DNA from: Bradyrhizobium sp. CCBAU 53351
GTDB taxonomy: Bacteria; Pseudomonadota; Alphaproteobacteria; Rhizobiales; Xanthobacteraceae
DNA: 64,000 nt
Direction: 5' to 3'
Assembly: GCF_015291745.1 (NCBI RefSeq)
Contig: NZ_CP030059.1
Span: 434,001 to 498,000 of the forward strand
Position 1 is the stretch's first letter, and each line of letters starts with the position of its first letter. A model generated the notes under the pieces. It did not search any database, had not been told where the DNA came from, and worked only from the letters and a program-made list of their open reading frames with translations. Made by a program: the position numbers and the translations under genes. Shown here one piece after another: positions 28,210 through 36,143 of the stretch.

Positions 28210-29418
28210 TTACTCCATCACCGTTTTCGTCAGCGTCGAACGGGCGAACTTCTTCAGCGGCATCGGCTTGCCGAACAGGAAGCCCTGCACGAGGTCGAAG
28301 CCGAGCTCGTTGGCCGCGACGAGGTCGGCGCGGCTCTCGACGCCTTGCGCCACGCTGCGCGCGCCATAGCCCTGCGCGAGCTCGACGATGTGGCGGCACA
28401 CCGTGCGCTTGAGCCGGTCATTGCCGCTGCCGGTGACGAATTGCCGGTCGGCCTTCAGCTTCACGAAGGGAATTCTGTCGAGCTCCATCAGCGCCGGCCA
28501 GTTGGCGCCGAGATTGTCGACCGACAGGCCGATATTGTGCAGGCCGACCTCGCGCGCGACCTCGGTCAGGAGATCGAGGTCGCGGATCGCCTCCTCGCTG
28601 TCGATCTCGACCGTCAGCCCGCCGAAGGCCGGATGCGTCGGCACGCGGCGGCAGAGATCGCGCACCGCCTGCGGATCCCTGAGATAGGAGGCGGGAAGGT
28701 TGATCGACAGATCGACCGGGCTTTGATGTTCCAGAAGATAGTGCCAGTCCTGCATGGCGCGATCGATCACGAACTCCGACAGGTCGCGCAAATGCGGATC
28801 GTGCGGCTCCGGAATGAAATAGGCCGGCGGCACGACGCCCCAGGTCGGATGCCGCATCCGCACCAGCGCCTCGGCGCCGCTGCGGACCAGCGTACGCGCG
28901 TCGATCTTGGGCTGGTACCAGAGCTCCAGCCAGCCGGCGTGCAGGGCTTCGCCGACATGGACGGCCGGGCTCGGCGCCGGTTCGTCCGGCAGCAGCATCG
29001 CGACACGCTCGCGCAGCGTCTCCGCGGCAAAGGGCGTGGTCAGCGGCGGCAGCATGGCAAGGCCATATTCCTCGCCGACCTGCCGCACGGCCCTGACGAT
29101 GATGGATTCGCGCGCGCCGACCGCCAAAACTTTCCCGGCGAAGGCTTCACGCACCAATATCTCCAGAAACCGTCCCGGCTCGATGCCGTCGGTGGCGACG
29201 CCGAGCAGGATCAGATCCGGCAATTCGGTGGCGAGCACGGTCTGCAGCTCGTCCGCGCTGGCGCATTCGCTGGTGACGAAGCCGAGATCCTCCAGCACTT
29301 CGCTGAGGAAGGCGCGCAAGTGACGCTTGCTGTCGGCCACGCAGGCGCGCGGCGTCACCTTTCGCCGTCCGAAGGTCACAGGCCTTCGTCCGACGAGCTC
29401 AACCATCCCATCGTTCAT
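28210..29418 (-). CDS. REC-like plus EAL domain protein with decayed active-site residues
   Basis: A 402-aa protein. The N-terminal receiver-like domain (about 22-140) lacks the phosphoacceptor: the strand reads PDLILLGVA, where PDLILLD is expected. The EAL domain (about 165-395) keeps GAEALVRM and SINLPASYL, but the DDFG motif is SVDNLGANW and the catalytic AEGVE is AQGVES. Losing these metal and base residues predicts no cyclic-di-GMP phosphodiesterase activity. It may still bind c-di-GMP or a protein partner. GGGAG lies before the start. It stands alone between an unknown intergenic region and the oxidoreductase gene. Confidence 0.88.
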   Translation of the reverse strand: MNDGMVELVGRRPVTFGRRKVTPRACVADSKRHLRAFLSEVLEDLGFVTSECASADELQTVLATELPDLILLGVATDGIEPGRFLEILVREAFAGKVLAVGARESIIVRAVRQVGEEYGLAMLPPLTTPFAAETLRERVAMLLPDEPAPSPAVHVGEALHAGWLELWYQPKIDARTLVRSGAEALVRMRHPTWGVVPPAYFIPEPHDPHLRDLSEFVIDRAMQDWHYLLEHQSPVDLSINLPASYLRDPQAVRDLCRRVPTHPAFGGLTVEIDSEEAIRDLDLLTEVAREVGLHNIGLSVDNLGANWPALMELDRIPFVKLKADRQFVTGSGNDRLKRTVCRHIVELAQGYGARSVAQGVESRADLVAANELGFDLVQGFLFGKPMPLKKFARSTLTKTVME

Positions 29419-30109
29419 CGTATACCACTCCCGTTCCGTGACGGTTTCTTAAACGGCGAGCGTGGGTCCAAATAAGGTGAGCTTCACATCGTTGTTGAAT
29501 TATTTGAGTAACGTTAAACCCTGCAACTCGAGCTAATTTTTCGACGAATTCTTCGAAAACAACTCGCATACCCCAGCACCTCACGCGCAACGGCTGCACG
29601 CGCATGCAGATCTTCGATCGCGCAACATGGGCGCAACCTGCGCGCCGGCGGACGCTGGTGAGCGATGACGTGATGTATCCTTTCGAAGCACCTGCAACAC
29701 CATCGGAAGATTAATTTAAGACGCCATTTTGCGATGCGCGACCGGCCGTGCGCGACGCCGATGGTGAATGGAGCGCCGTCCGTGGACAGTGTGTCAGTCG
29801 TCCACCCTAACCAACGAGCGAGGGTGGGCAGGGGACGGCTCGCGTTCGCGCGGTGCGGGCATGTTTCGCCAGTGCGCGCGGAGATGCTGCGACAACGCGG
29901 CCGCGCGTGCCGCCGCGAATGTGAAACGCATCACACGCGTATTGCTGCACTTGCGCTATTGCTCCGCGTAGCCGGTGGTGGGCTGTCGAGGATTTGCGAC
30001 AATGACGACGCGGCGGTTGATGTATTGGTGGTTCAGGGTCGTGATGTCAGGGCGATTTCTCGATCGCTTCCTATGCCTGCCTCGCGCGCATTAAGCGCGA
30101 CGTGCGATA
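29419..30109. other. Intergenic region of about 690 bases with no supported gene
   Basis: Open frames here are short and lack ribosome sites or recognisable motifs. The part next to the EAL gene (29480-29570) is AT-richer than its surroundings and holds a near-perfect dyad at 29540-29557 (TTCGACGAATTCTTCGAA). It should contain the EAL promoter. Confidence 0.5.
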
Positions 30110-31273
30110 TCAGCTCTGTCCGATCAATTTGCGAAACGCTGCGGCGCCGTCCTGCATCGCGTCGCGCCCCTTCCAGGCCAGATAGGTCAGCTTGCCGCCG
30201 ATCGTGTCATGGCTGCGCAGCCGGCGCGAGCCGAGAATATGGCCGACATTGGACGGGAAGCGGCTGACCTCGGCGGACACCAGGGCCGCGATCGCGTCCA
30301 TCAATTGCTGAAGGCGGACGCCCCATTCGCAATTCTCGATGCCGTCGATGCGCACCTTGAGCGCATATTCGGTGTCGTAGATATCGGCGAGCAGATCGCG
30401 CGCGACCAGCACCCGGTTGTGCCGGAGCGCGACACGAAGCGCGAGGCGCTTGTCGTCGAGCCGGTCGAGCACCATGGGGATGACGCAGGCATAGGGCGTG
30501 GCGGCGACGTCAGCGGCGCTCTTGCTCGCGGCAGCCTTGGTGGCGAGGCGCGCCAATTGCCAGGACGTCGCGAGGCGCCGCGCCACCAGCGCCAGCGCGA
30601 AGGGCAGTGCTTCCGGATGGGCCTTCTTGAAGGCGTCGAGTTGCGCGGTGATCTGGGCAACCTGGCCGTCGCCGAACTTCGCGATCTTCTCGGGCAGCTT
30701 CTCGTTGAATTTCGGCAGCGCATTGCCGGCGCGCAGCACATGCAGCATCTTCTTGACGTCGTCGAAGGCGCTGCGTGATGCCGTGTACTGCGCGAGCTTG
30801 CCGCGAGCGAATTCGGCGCTCTCCGCCGAAGCGAACGTGCTCTCGAGAACCTTGACGACCTTGGTCTGGAAGGTCGACGCGATCTTCAGGACTTCCTTCG
30901 GGTTGTTGGCGGCGACCTGGTCGCCGATCGCCTTGATGTAGTCGCGTGCCATGGTCGGCAGCAGATCGCGGCAGATCCACTCCCAGATCGGCGTGAGGGT
31001 GTTGCGCGAGATCCGCCCCATGTTGGCGTGCTCGGGCGCGCCGTCGATCAGCAGCAGCTCGAGCGGCGCGAAGAAGTAGCGCGAAGGGCTGGTGGCGCGC
31101 GCCTGGGTCGATCCGTCCTTGCGAAATTCGGCGCGCAGTCGCGCCTGGATCTCCGCCGAGCCCGGCATGTCGATGCCGCACAGCTCGAGCCGCTCGAGTT
31201 CGCTGAGCAGACAGCTGCGCGACAGCGGCGTCAGCCTCTGCAGGAATTCCGACAGCCGATCGATCTCGTTCAT
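30110..31273 (-). CDS. Conserved-looking protein of unknown function
   Basis: A 387-aa, mostly helical, soluble-looking protein without signal peptide or membrane segment. The frame is open to 31498, but ATG at 31273 (MNEIDRLSEFLQRLTPLSRS) is preferred because the upstream part reads through low-quality sequence. Noticeable stretches are EWICRDLLPTMARDYIKAI, a Lys/Ala-rich centre, and WGVRLQQLMDAIAALVSAEV. I recognise no domain. It sits in a signalling island beside a LuxR-type protein. Confidence 0.75.
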   Translation of the reverse strand: MNEIDRLSEFLQRLTPLSRSCLLSELERLELCGIDMPGSAEIQARLRAEFRKDGSTQARATSPSRYFFAPLELLLIDGAPEHANMGRISRNTLTPIWEWICRDLLPTMARDYIKAIGDQVAANNPKEVLKIASTFQTKVVKVLESTFASAESAEFARGKLAQYTASRSAFDDVKKMLHVLRAGNALPKFNEKLPEKIAKFGDGQVAQITAQLDAFKKAHPEALPFALALVARRLATSWQLARLATKAAASKSAADVAATPYACVIPMVLDRLDDKRLALRVALRHNRVLVARDLLADIYDTEYALKVRIDGIENCEWGVRLQQLMDAIAALVSAEVSRFPSNVGHILGSRRLRSHDTIGGKLTYLAWKGRDAMQDGAAAFRKLIGQS

Positions 31274-31607
31274 GGCACGCAATCTTTCGCAGCGTTTCCC
31301 GCGGGCGTGCGGGCCCAATGCGTGGAGGCATTTGCGCGCTCTCAACCCCAAGAGAAGCAAGTCGCCGTTAATTATTCCGTAAAAACCGGGGGGCGCCCTC
31401 GCGGCGAAGGCCGCAGTTAAGGAGTTTTCGCCTGTCTGCCCAAGAATTAGCCAGGAATTCGGCGGGAAACTCAACCTCTGCGCGGTCGAGGGAAGCATGA
31501 CTCAAGCACAAATTGTGCCGACGCCGCCATTTTAGCGCAAAACCGTCAAAATCACCGTAGTCTTACGGAGCAAAAAGTTAACCACAGAGCGCCCCGGGTT
31601 CCGCTAA
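31274..31607. other. Divergent promoter region
   Basis: About 330 bases between the unknown 30110 gene and the LuxR-type gene, read outward. It includes a 14-bp dyad, CCGTA-N4-TACGG at 31555-31568, about 40 bp before the LuxR-type start. No gene is seen. Confidence 0.5.
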
Positions 31608-32240
31608 ATGAGTGACATGGGGTCACAGAATGAAACGGCCACCGATTCGCGGCCGTCGGAATGGTACGAAAGCAGCGCTGCTCCAACTGAAGAGCTCGAT
31701 TTCGTCCGCCTGAGCGCCGCCCGGGCCAAGGCGGCCGACGAAATGGCCGCTGCCATCGCCCGCGAGCTCAACGGCCCCCTGACCGCGCTGCTGCTCTATA
31801 TGGGCGAGATCAAGCATCACAGCGATCAGCTCGCGCCTGTGACCGGCGACCGTGCCTATCTGCAGCGGGTGGTCGAGAATGCGCTGGCGCAGACCGAGCG
31901 CGTCTGCGGCCTGGTCAAGCAGCTTGCCGGCCCTGGCAAGGGCGGCTTGCCGATCCCGTCCAGCGTCGAGGACGCGGAGACCAAGGCGATGCGCGCACAG
32001 CCCGCCCAGCGCGTGCCGAGCACCGAACTGCTCGGCCTGGCGGGCCAGAAGCGCCTGACCAAGCGCGAGCGCGAGGTGCTGAGGCTGATCAGCGAAGGTT
32101 ACTCGAACAAGCAGGGGGCACTTCGGATGCAGATCAGTCCGCGCACCTTCGAGAGCCATCGGGCCGAGGCGATGCGCAAACTCGGTGCGCGCAACACCGC
32201 GGACCTCGTCCGTGCGGCGCTGCTGCATTCAATCGACTGA
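31608..32240 (+). CDS. LuxR-type HTH protein with a decayed histidine-kinase DHp-like domain
   Basis: A 210-aa protein. Residues about 40-112 look like the dimerisation/phosphotransfer helices of a histidine kinase (AAAIARELNGPLTALLLYMG, then YLQRVVENALAQTERVCGLVKQL), but the phospho-His of the usual AHELNxPL is Arg52. Residues about 148-205 form a LuxR/FixJ-type HTH (LTKREREVLRLISEGYSNKQ, SPRTFESHRAEAMRKLGARN). It could be a DNA-binding protein that docks on kinases or receivers. The start is ATG at 31608 or 31617; no clear ribosome site is seen. Confidence 0.85.
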   Translation: MSDMGSQNETATDSRPSEWYESSAAPTEELDFVRLSAARAKAADEMAAAIARELNGPLTALLLYMGEIKHHSDQLAPVTGDRAYLQRVVENALAQTERVCGLVKQLAGPGKGGLPIPSSVEDAETKAMRAQPAQRVPSTELLGLAGQKRLTKREREVLRLISEGYSNKQGALRMQISPRTFESHRAEAMRKLGARNTADLVRAALLHSID

Positions 32241-32321
32241 GGCTGGCGTGTTGCATTGCCGGCAGGCGGCGCCGGCAAGACCCGAGATCTCTCTCCGGAA
32301 GTCCGGAAAGCCCGATCGCGC

Positions 32322-32570
32322 TCAGAAATAGTCCTCGGCGAAGGGACGCGCGCGCGAGGCGGGGCGCAGCGGCTTGATCTCTTCCCTCGGCCCGTTCGGG
32401 ATGATCGTGATGGTCCAGCGGGGAGGCATGGTCGATTCTTGCTCCAGCACCGAACGCACGAAGCCGGTCACCGTCGACTCGCCAGCCTTCACCGTCGCCA
32501 TGCGGCCGTTGAACTGAGCGATGCGGAAGCGGCGAACCTCTTTCTGGTCCGCGGTCTCGTAGGTGAACAT
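32322..32570 (-). CDS. Small hypothetical protein
   Basis: An 82-aa protein with a strong ribosome site (AGGAGGG 6 nt before ATG). It is a basic, soluble beta-rich sequence: YETADQKEVRRFRIAQFNG, GESTVTGFVRSVLEQE and WTITIIPNGPREE. No domain is recognised. It is convergent with the LuxR-type gene and on the same strand as the Hpt gene. Confidence 0.75.
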   Translation of the reverse strand: MFTYETADQKEVRRFRIAQFNGRMATVKAGESTVTGFVRSVLEQESTMPPRWTITIIPNGPREEIKPLRPASRARPFAEDYF

Positions 32571-32670
32571 GGAAAACCCTCCTGGTTTTCCGGGACTATC
32601 GCCACCTATGATTAGCCATCTCTAAAAATCGCACGCCGTAGAAGTACGGCGGGAATGCACGCCCGAGTGG

Positions 32671-33048
32671 TTAGCGCGGCGGCTCCTGTGCGCGCGCGGC
32701 GGCGTAGGCGGCATCCATCAGGTCCAGCAGGTCGCGGAATTCGACATCGCCGAGCCTGTCCGCGGTCTTCTCCAGCACGAGCGCCAGCGCCGCGAGCCTG
32801 ACATAGCCGAACGTTCCGGCCGCGCTCTTCAGCGAATGCGCTTCGCGCGCGATCCTGGCGTGGTGTTGCGCGAGCGAGAGCGTGCGGAAGAGCTGCAGGC
32901 GCGCGCAGGTCTCGCTCCAGAACACGTCGCGCACTTCACTCGCACCATCCTCGCCGATCTCGCGCACCAGTGCTTCATAGGCGCGCGGCTCGCGTGCGGG
33001 TTCGGCATCGAGCACTTGCTGCGCGGGCGCGATGGTGACGTCAAACAT
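32671..33048 (-). CDS. Stand-alone Hpt (histidine phosphotransfer) domain protein
   Basis: A 125-aa protein. The phosphotransfer motif REAHSLKSAAGTFGY places the phospho-His at H71, within the four-helix Hpt bundle (about 25-118). It would shuttle phosphate between a hybrid kinase and a receiver. It has no cognate kinase adjacent, but several single receivers and a hybrid kinase lie within 15 kb. Confidence 0.9.
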   Translation of the reverse strand: MFDVTIAPAQQVLDAEPAREPRAYEALVREIGEDGASEVRDVFWSETCARLQLFRTLSLAQHHARIAREAHSLKSAAGTFGYVRLAALALVLEKTADRLGDVEFRDLLDLMDAAYAAARAQEPPR

Positions 33049-33198
33049 GGCCTTGCCTGATCATTGGTCATTGTCGCGCGGTACGTCCCGCGCGAGGGCA
33101 CGTCGCCGTCTCTACGGCATTCGAATTTCAGTTCCGGTAGCGGGACATCAGGTGTTTGCAGGCCGGCGTTAGCCGGCGGTTCACCATGCGGGCCGCGG

Positions 33199-33897
33199 TC
33201 AGCGCGCGCCGAGCAGCCGGTCGTACTGGGCCTTGACGGTGGCGTAGCACTCGCACGCCGTCTGGCGCAGGCCGTCGAGGTTGACGATCTGGATGTGTCC
33301 GCGGCTGTAATGGATGAAATTGGCCTGCTGCAAGGTATTGGCCACCAGCGACACGCTGTTGCGCCGCGCTCCGATCATCTGCGCCATGGCCTCCTGGGTC
33401 AGCAGCAGGCGGTAGTCGCCCGACAGGTCGTGCGTGTGCAACAGGCAGCGCGACAGCCGCGACTCCACCGGATGGGCCGCGTTGCAGCCCGCGGTCTGCT
33501 GGACCTGGACGTAGACCGCCAGTCCGTGGCGCGTCAGCAAGGTGCGCAGGGTGCTGCTCTGATCGGCGGCGATCCGCAGCCGGTCGAGATCCATCACCGA
33601 CGCAAGGCCCGGCACCAGCACGATGGCGGTGTTCAACGCACATGCATCGCCCAGGGTCGAGAGCGCCCCGAGCAGGCTGTCACGGCCGATCATGGCGACC
33701 TGGACATGTTCGCCCTTGGCGAGTTTCACCACCAGCGAGATGACGCCGCGGTGAGGAAAATAAGCGCGCTTCAGCGCCTCGCCGGTCTCGACCAGCACCG
33801 CCTCGTGGGGCAGATCAACTGTTCGCAGATGCGGGCGGATCAATTCATAATCGTCTGCCGGCAGTGAGGACAGGAAACCGTTGGACGAGCGCACCAT
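33199..33897 (-). CDS. Crp/Fnr-family transcriptional regulator (copy 1)
   Basis: A 232-aa protein. It has an N-terminal cyclic-nucleotide-binding fold (YFPHRGVISLVVKLAKGEHV, MIGRDSLLG) and a C-terminal winged helix (LLLTQEAMAQMIGARRNSVS). No Fnr-type Cys cluster is present in the N-terminus, so direct oxygen sensing by an Fe-S cluster is unlikely. ATG at 33897 (preceded by GGAAACG) was chosen to match its paralogue; the frame is open to 33963. It is a tandem paralogue of the next gene. Confidence 0.88.
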   Translation of the reverse strand: MVRSSNGFLSSLPADDYELIRPHLRTVDLPHEAVLVETGEALKRAYFPHRGVISLVVKLAKGEHVQVAMIGRDSLLGALSTLGDACALNTAIVLVPGLASVMDLDRLRIAADQSSTLRTLLTRHGLAVYVQVQQTAGCNAAHPVESRLSRCLLHTHDLSGDYRLLLTQEAMAQMIGARRNSVSLVANTLQQANFIHYSRGHIQIVNLDGLRQTACECYATVKAQYDRLLGAR

Positions 33898-34084
33898 CGT
33901 TTCCAAAGCTGCCTCCCGTTTCCCGCGCGCTCGTCTCGCGACACGCGACATCACGTCCTGCACGGGTAGGTTCCATCATGTTCCCGCCGGGATATATTGG
34001 CAATTGGGACAAGATGTCCGCCCCGGCGATCGTTCCCCGGATGCTGCATTCACGCCGGCACACGATTGAGGGCTGGAGTCATCC

Positions 34085-34795
34085 TCACGGCACGGCTCCC
34101 ACCAGACGCAGATGTTGGGCCTTTACCGCCGCATAGCAGTCGCAGGACGTCTTCTCCAATGCCCGCAGATCGAGGATTTCGATCTGGCCCCGGCTGTAAT
34201 GGATGATGCCGGCACGCTGCAGCGCGTGCGCGACCAGCGAGACGGCATTGCGCCGTACGCCCATCATCTGCGCCAGCGCCTCCTGGGTCAGCGGCAGTAT
34301 TTCACTGTCGGACAGGTCGCGGGCCCGCAACAGCCAGCGTGCGAGCCGCGCTTCGACCGGGTGCAACGTATTGCAGAGCAGCGACTGCTGCGCATGCGCG
34401 AGCAAGGACTGCTCGTGCCGGACCATCAGCTCGCGAAACGGCGCGCTTGCGGCGGCGACAGCGCGGAAAGCCGCTATTTCAAGCGTGGAAGCCGCGCCGG
34501 GGAACAGCACGACCGCGTCCGTCGGCGCGATGCCGTCGGCAAGCGCCGCACCGCCGCCCACGACGCTGTCGCGGCCCAGCATCGCAACCTCGATCATCTG
34601 TCCCTCGGACAGGCCCACCGTGATCGAAACCGATCCGCCATGCGGAAAGTACACATATCTCAGCGCGGTCCCGGCTTCGCCCAAGACAGACTTCCTGACC
34701 ATTTCGATCGTCGCGAGATGCGGACGCAGCAGATTGAAACCCGCGACGTCGAGCAGTTGCAGGATCTGATTGGGCGGCCGCCCGCTTGCGGTCAT
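34085..34795 (-). CDS. Crp/Fnr-family transcriptional regulator (copy 2)
   Basis: A 236-aa paralogue of the 33199 gene. It shares RPHLATIE, YVYFPHGGSVSITVGL, MLGRDSVVGGGAAL, CNTLHPVEARLARWLLRARD and the HTH LPLTQEALAQMMGVRRNAVS, with IHYSRGQIEILDL at the end. The start ATG at 34795 (MTASGRPPNQIL) is chosen over 34867 by comparison with copy 1. The ligand is unknown. Confidence 0.88.
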   Translation of the reverse strand: MTASGRPPNQILQLLDVAGFNLLRPHLATIEMVRKSVLGEAGTALRYVYFPHGGSVSITVGLSEGQMIEVAMLGRDSVVGGGAALADGIAPTDAVVLFPGAASTLEIAAFRAVAAASAPFRELMVRHEQSLLAHAQQSLLCNTLHPVEARLARWLLRARDLSDSEILPLTQEALAQMMGVRRNAVSLVAHALQRAGIIHYSRGQIEILDLRALEKTSCDCYAAVKAQHLRLVGAVP

Positions 34796-35231
34796 GCAGG
34801 TCAATCCGAGGGGTTCGATCGACGATCGGCGCGGCGTCCGTTCGTCGTTCAGCTGCACGGCGAACAAATACTATTGTAAAGGTTGTGGCGTCGTCCATAT
34901 ACCCGTTAGAGGGCAGACAGGCTGTCTCATTTGCGGCGGAAATATGAATGGCGCGCTGATTCGCTCGTGACGGCGCGTGTCCTGCAAGGGCATGCAGGAA
35001 AAAGCGGTAAGGGGGCCTTCATGAGCCGGAAGCATTGCACCCGTGCTGGCATCGGATGCCGGTCCACTCGCCCCGCCTCGTCCGCCGGACGAGCGCTTAC
35101 GATGATCCGACATTGCCTTGAACCTTGGCGGCCGACGACCGCGGATTTTATCTCCGTCGTCTCCGTCTTGCTCGTTCCGCCAATGACGTTTGCGACCATT
35201 CCTCTCTTGTTCGAAAGCAAAGGAGAACGGC
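34796..35231. other. Intergenic region of about 435 bases
   Basis: This separates the minus-strand crp-like gene from the plus-strand receiver. The part at 34862-34945 is AT-richer and probably holds the crp-like promoter. No supported gene; the short open frames lack ribosome sites. Confidence 0.45.
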
Positions 35232-35714
35232 GTGCCCCACGGTTCAATTATTGAATCGCCGAAACCGGAAGCTCATACGGGGACCGAAAGTCTACGCCAC
35301 ATTCTCGTTGTCGACGACGACCCGATGGTGTGCATGGCCATCGATGTCTATCTTCAGCGCAACAATTTTCGAGTGACGATTGCCGAGGGAGGCGAAGCCG
35401 GCCTGCGTGCCCTCGAACATGGACAATTCGATCTGATGATCATCGATATCTTCATGCCGCACATGCGCGGGTTCGAATCGATCCGGATCTTTCACGAGCG
35501 TGCGCCGGTCGTTCCGTTGATCGCGATGTCCGGCTATGCTTTCGCCGACCTGAATTCGCCTGCACCGGATTTTCTTCGGATGGCACTGGAGCTCGGTGCC
35601 GCACGCTGCCTGCGCAAGCCGTTCACGCCGCATGCGCTGCTCGCCGCCATCAACGATTGCCTGGCGGAGCATCGTCCCGACGGCGGCATGACCTCGGCCG
35701 CGCGGTTGGGTTAG
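35232..35714 (+). CDS. Single-domain response regulator
   Basis: A 160-aa receiver. HILVVDDDPMVCMAID provides the acidic pocket, DLMIIDIFMPHMRG the phospho-Asp and CLRKPFTPHAL the Lys. There is no output domain. GTG at 35232 is chosen because AAAGGAG lies 6 nt before it; the frame is open further upstream. It resembles the receiver at 46641 (both have IFMP and PDFL.MA.*LGA), a paralogous pair. Confidence 0.9.
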   Translation: MPHGSIIESPKPEAHTGTESLRHILVVDDDPMVCMAIDVYLQRNNFRVTIAEGGEAGLRALEHGQFDLMIIDIFMPHMRGFESIRIFHERAPVVPLIAMSGYAFADLNSPAPDFLRMALELGAARCLRKPFTPHALLAAINDCLAEHRPDGGMTSAARLG

Positions 35715-36143
35715 CGCGGCGCAGGCCGCCATGGCGACAGGGTAACCGTTCGTTTACCGCATGTGCGGACCTCGCAGGTCGCGGCGACCACGCGAAACAG
35801 GGGGCCCGGGTGCGCTCCCGATTGCGGACGGCTCGGGTCGACGTCCCGCAGGCCGTGCCTATCGCACTTCATGGGCAGGGCTTTCCCGCGCGCGCCGTCT
35901 CACTGTTATCGGCCCGTTTACTGCGCGACTCCAAGCTGCGGCGGCACGGAGCCGGGTTTGCCGAAAAGCGTTGCCGCACGCCGCCGAACCGCAAACTTCT
36001 CTTCAATATCCGTATTAGCACGGAGGATGAAATTAACGGGACTGTGAAAGGGGATGTCTAACGATCCAGAGGAGGGCTTCCGTCCGTGCCAAGGGTGGCT
36101 CAGGCGTCGAGGTCCCAGGGTTCAGGTCAGTAAGGCGTAGCTC
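35715..36143. other. Intergenic region upstream of cheA
   Basis: About 430 bases with no supported gene. It should contain the che operon promoter; I cannot place a sigma factor site with confidence. The stretch 35740-35762 contains GGTAA-N7-TTTACC, an imperfect dyad. Confidence 0.45.

Noticed and set aside
31274..31498. N-terminal extension of the 30110 protein
   Set aside because: No ribosome site and no continuity with the helical body; ATG 31273 is more credible.
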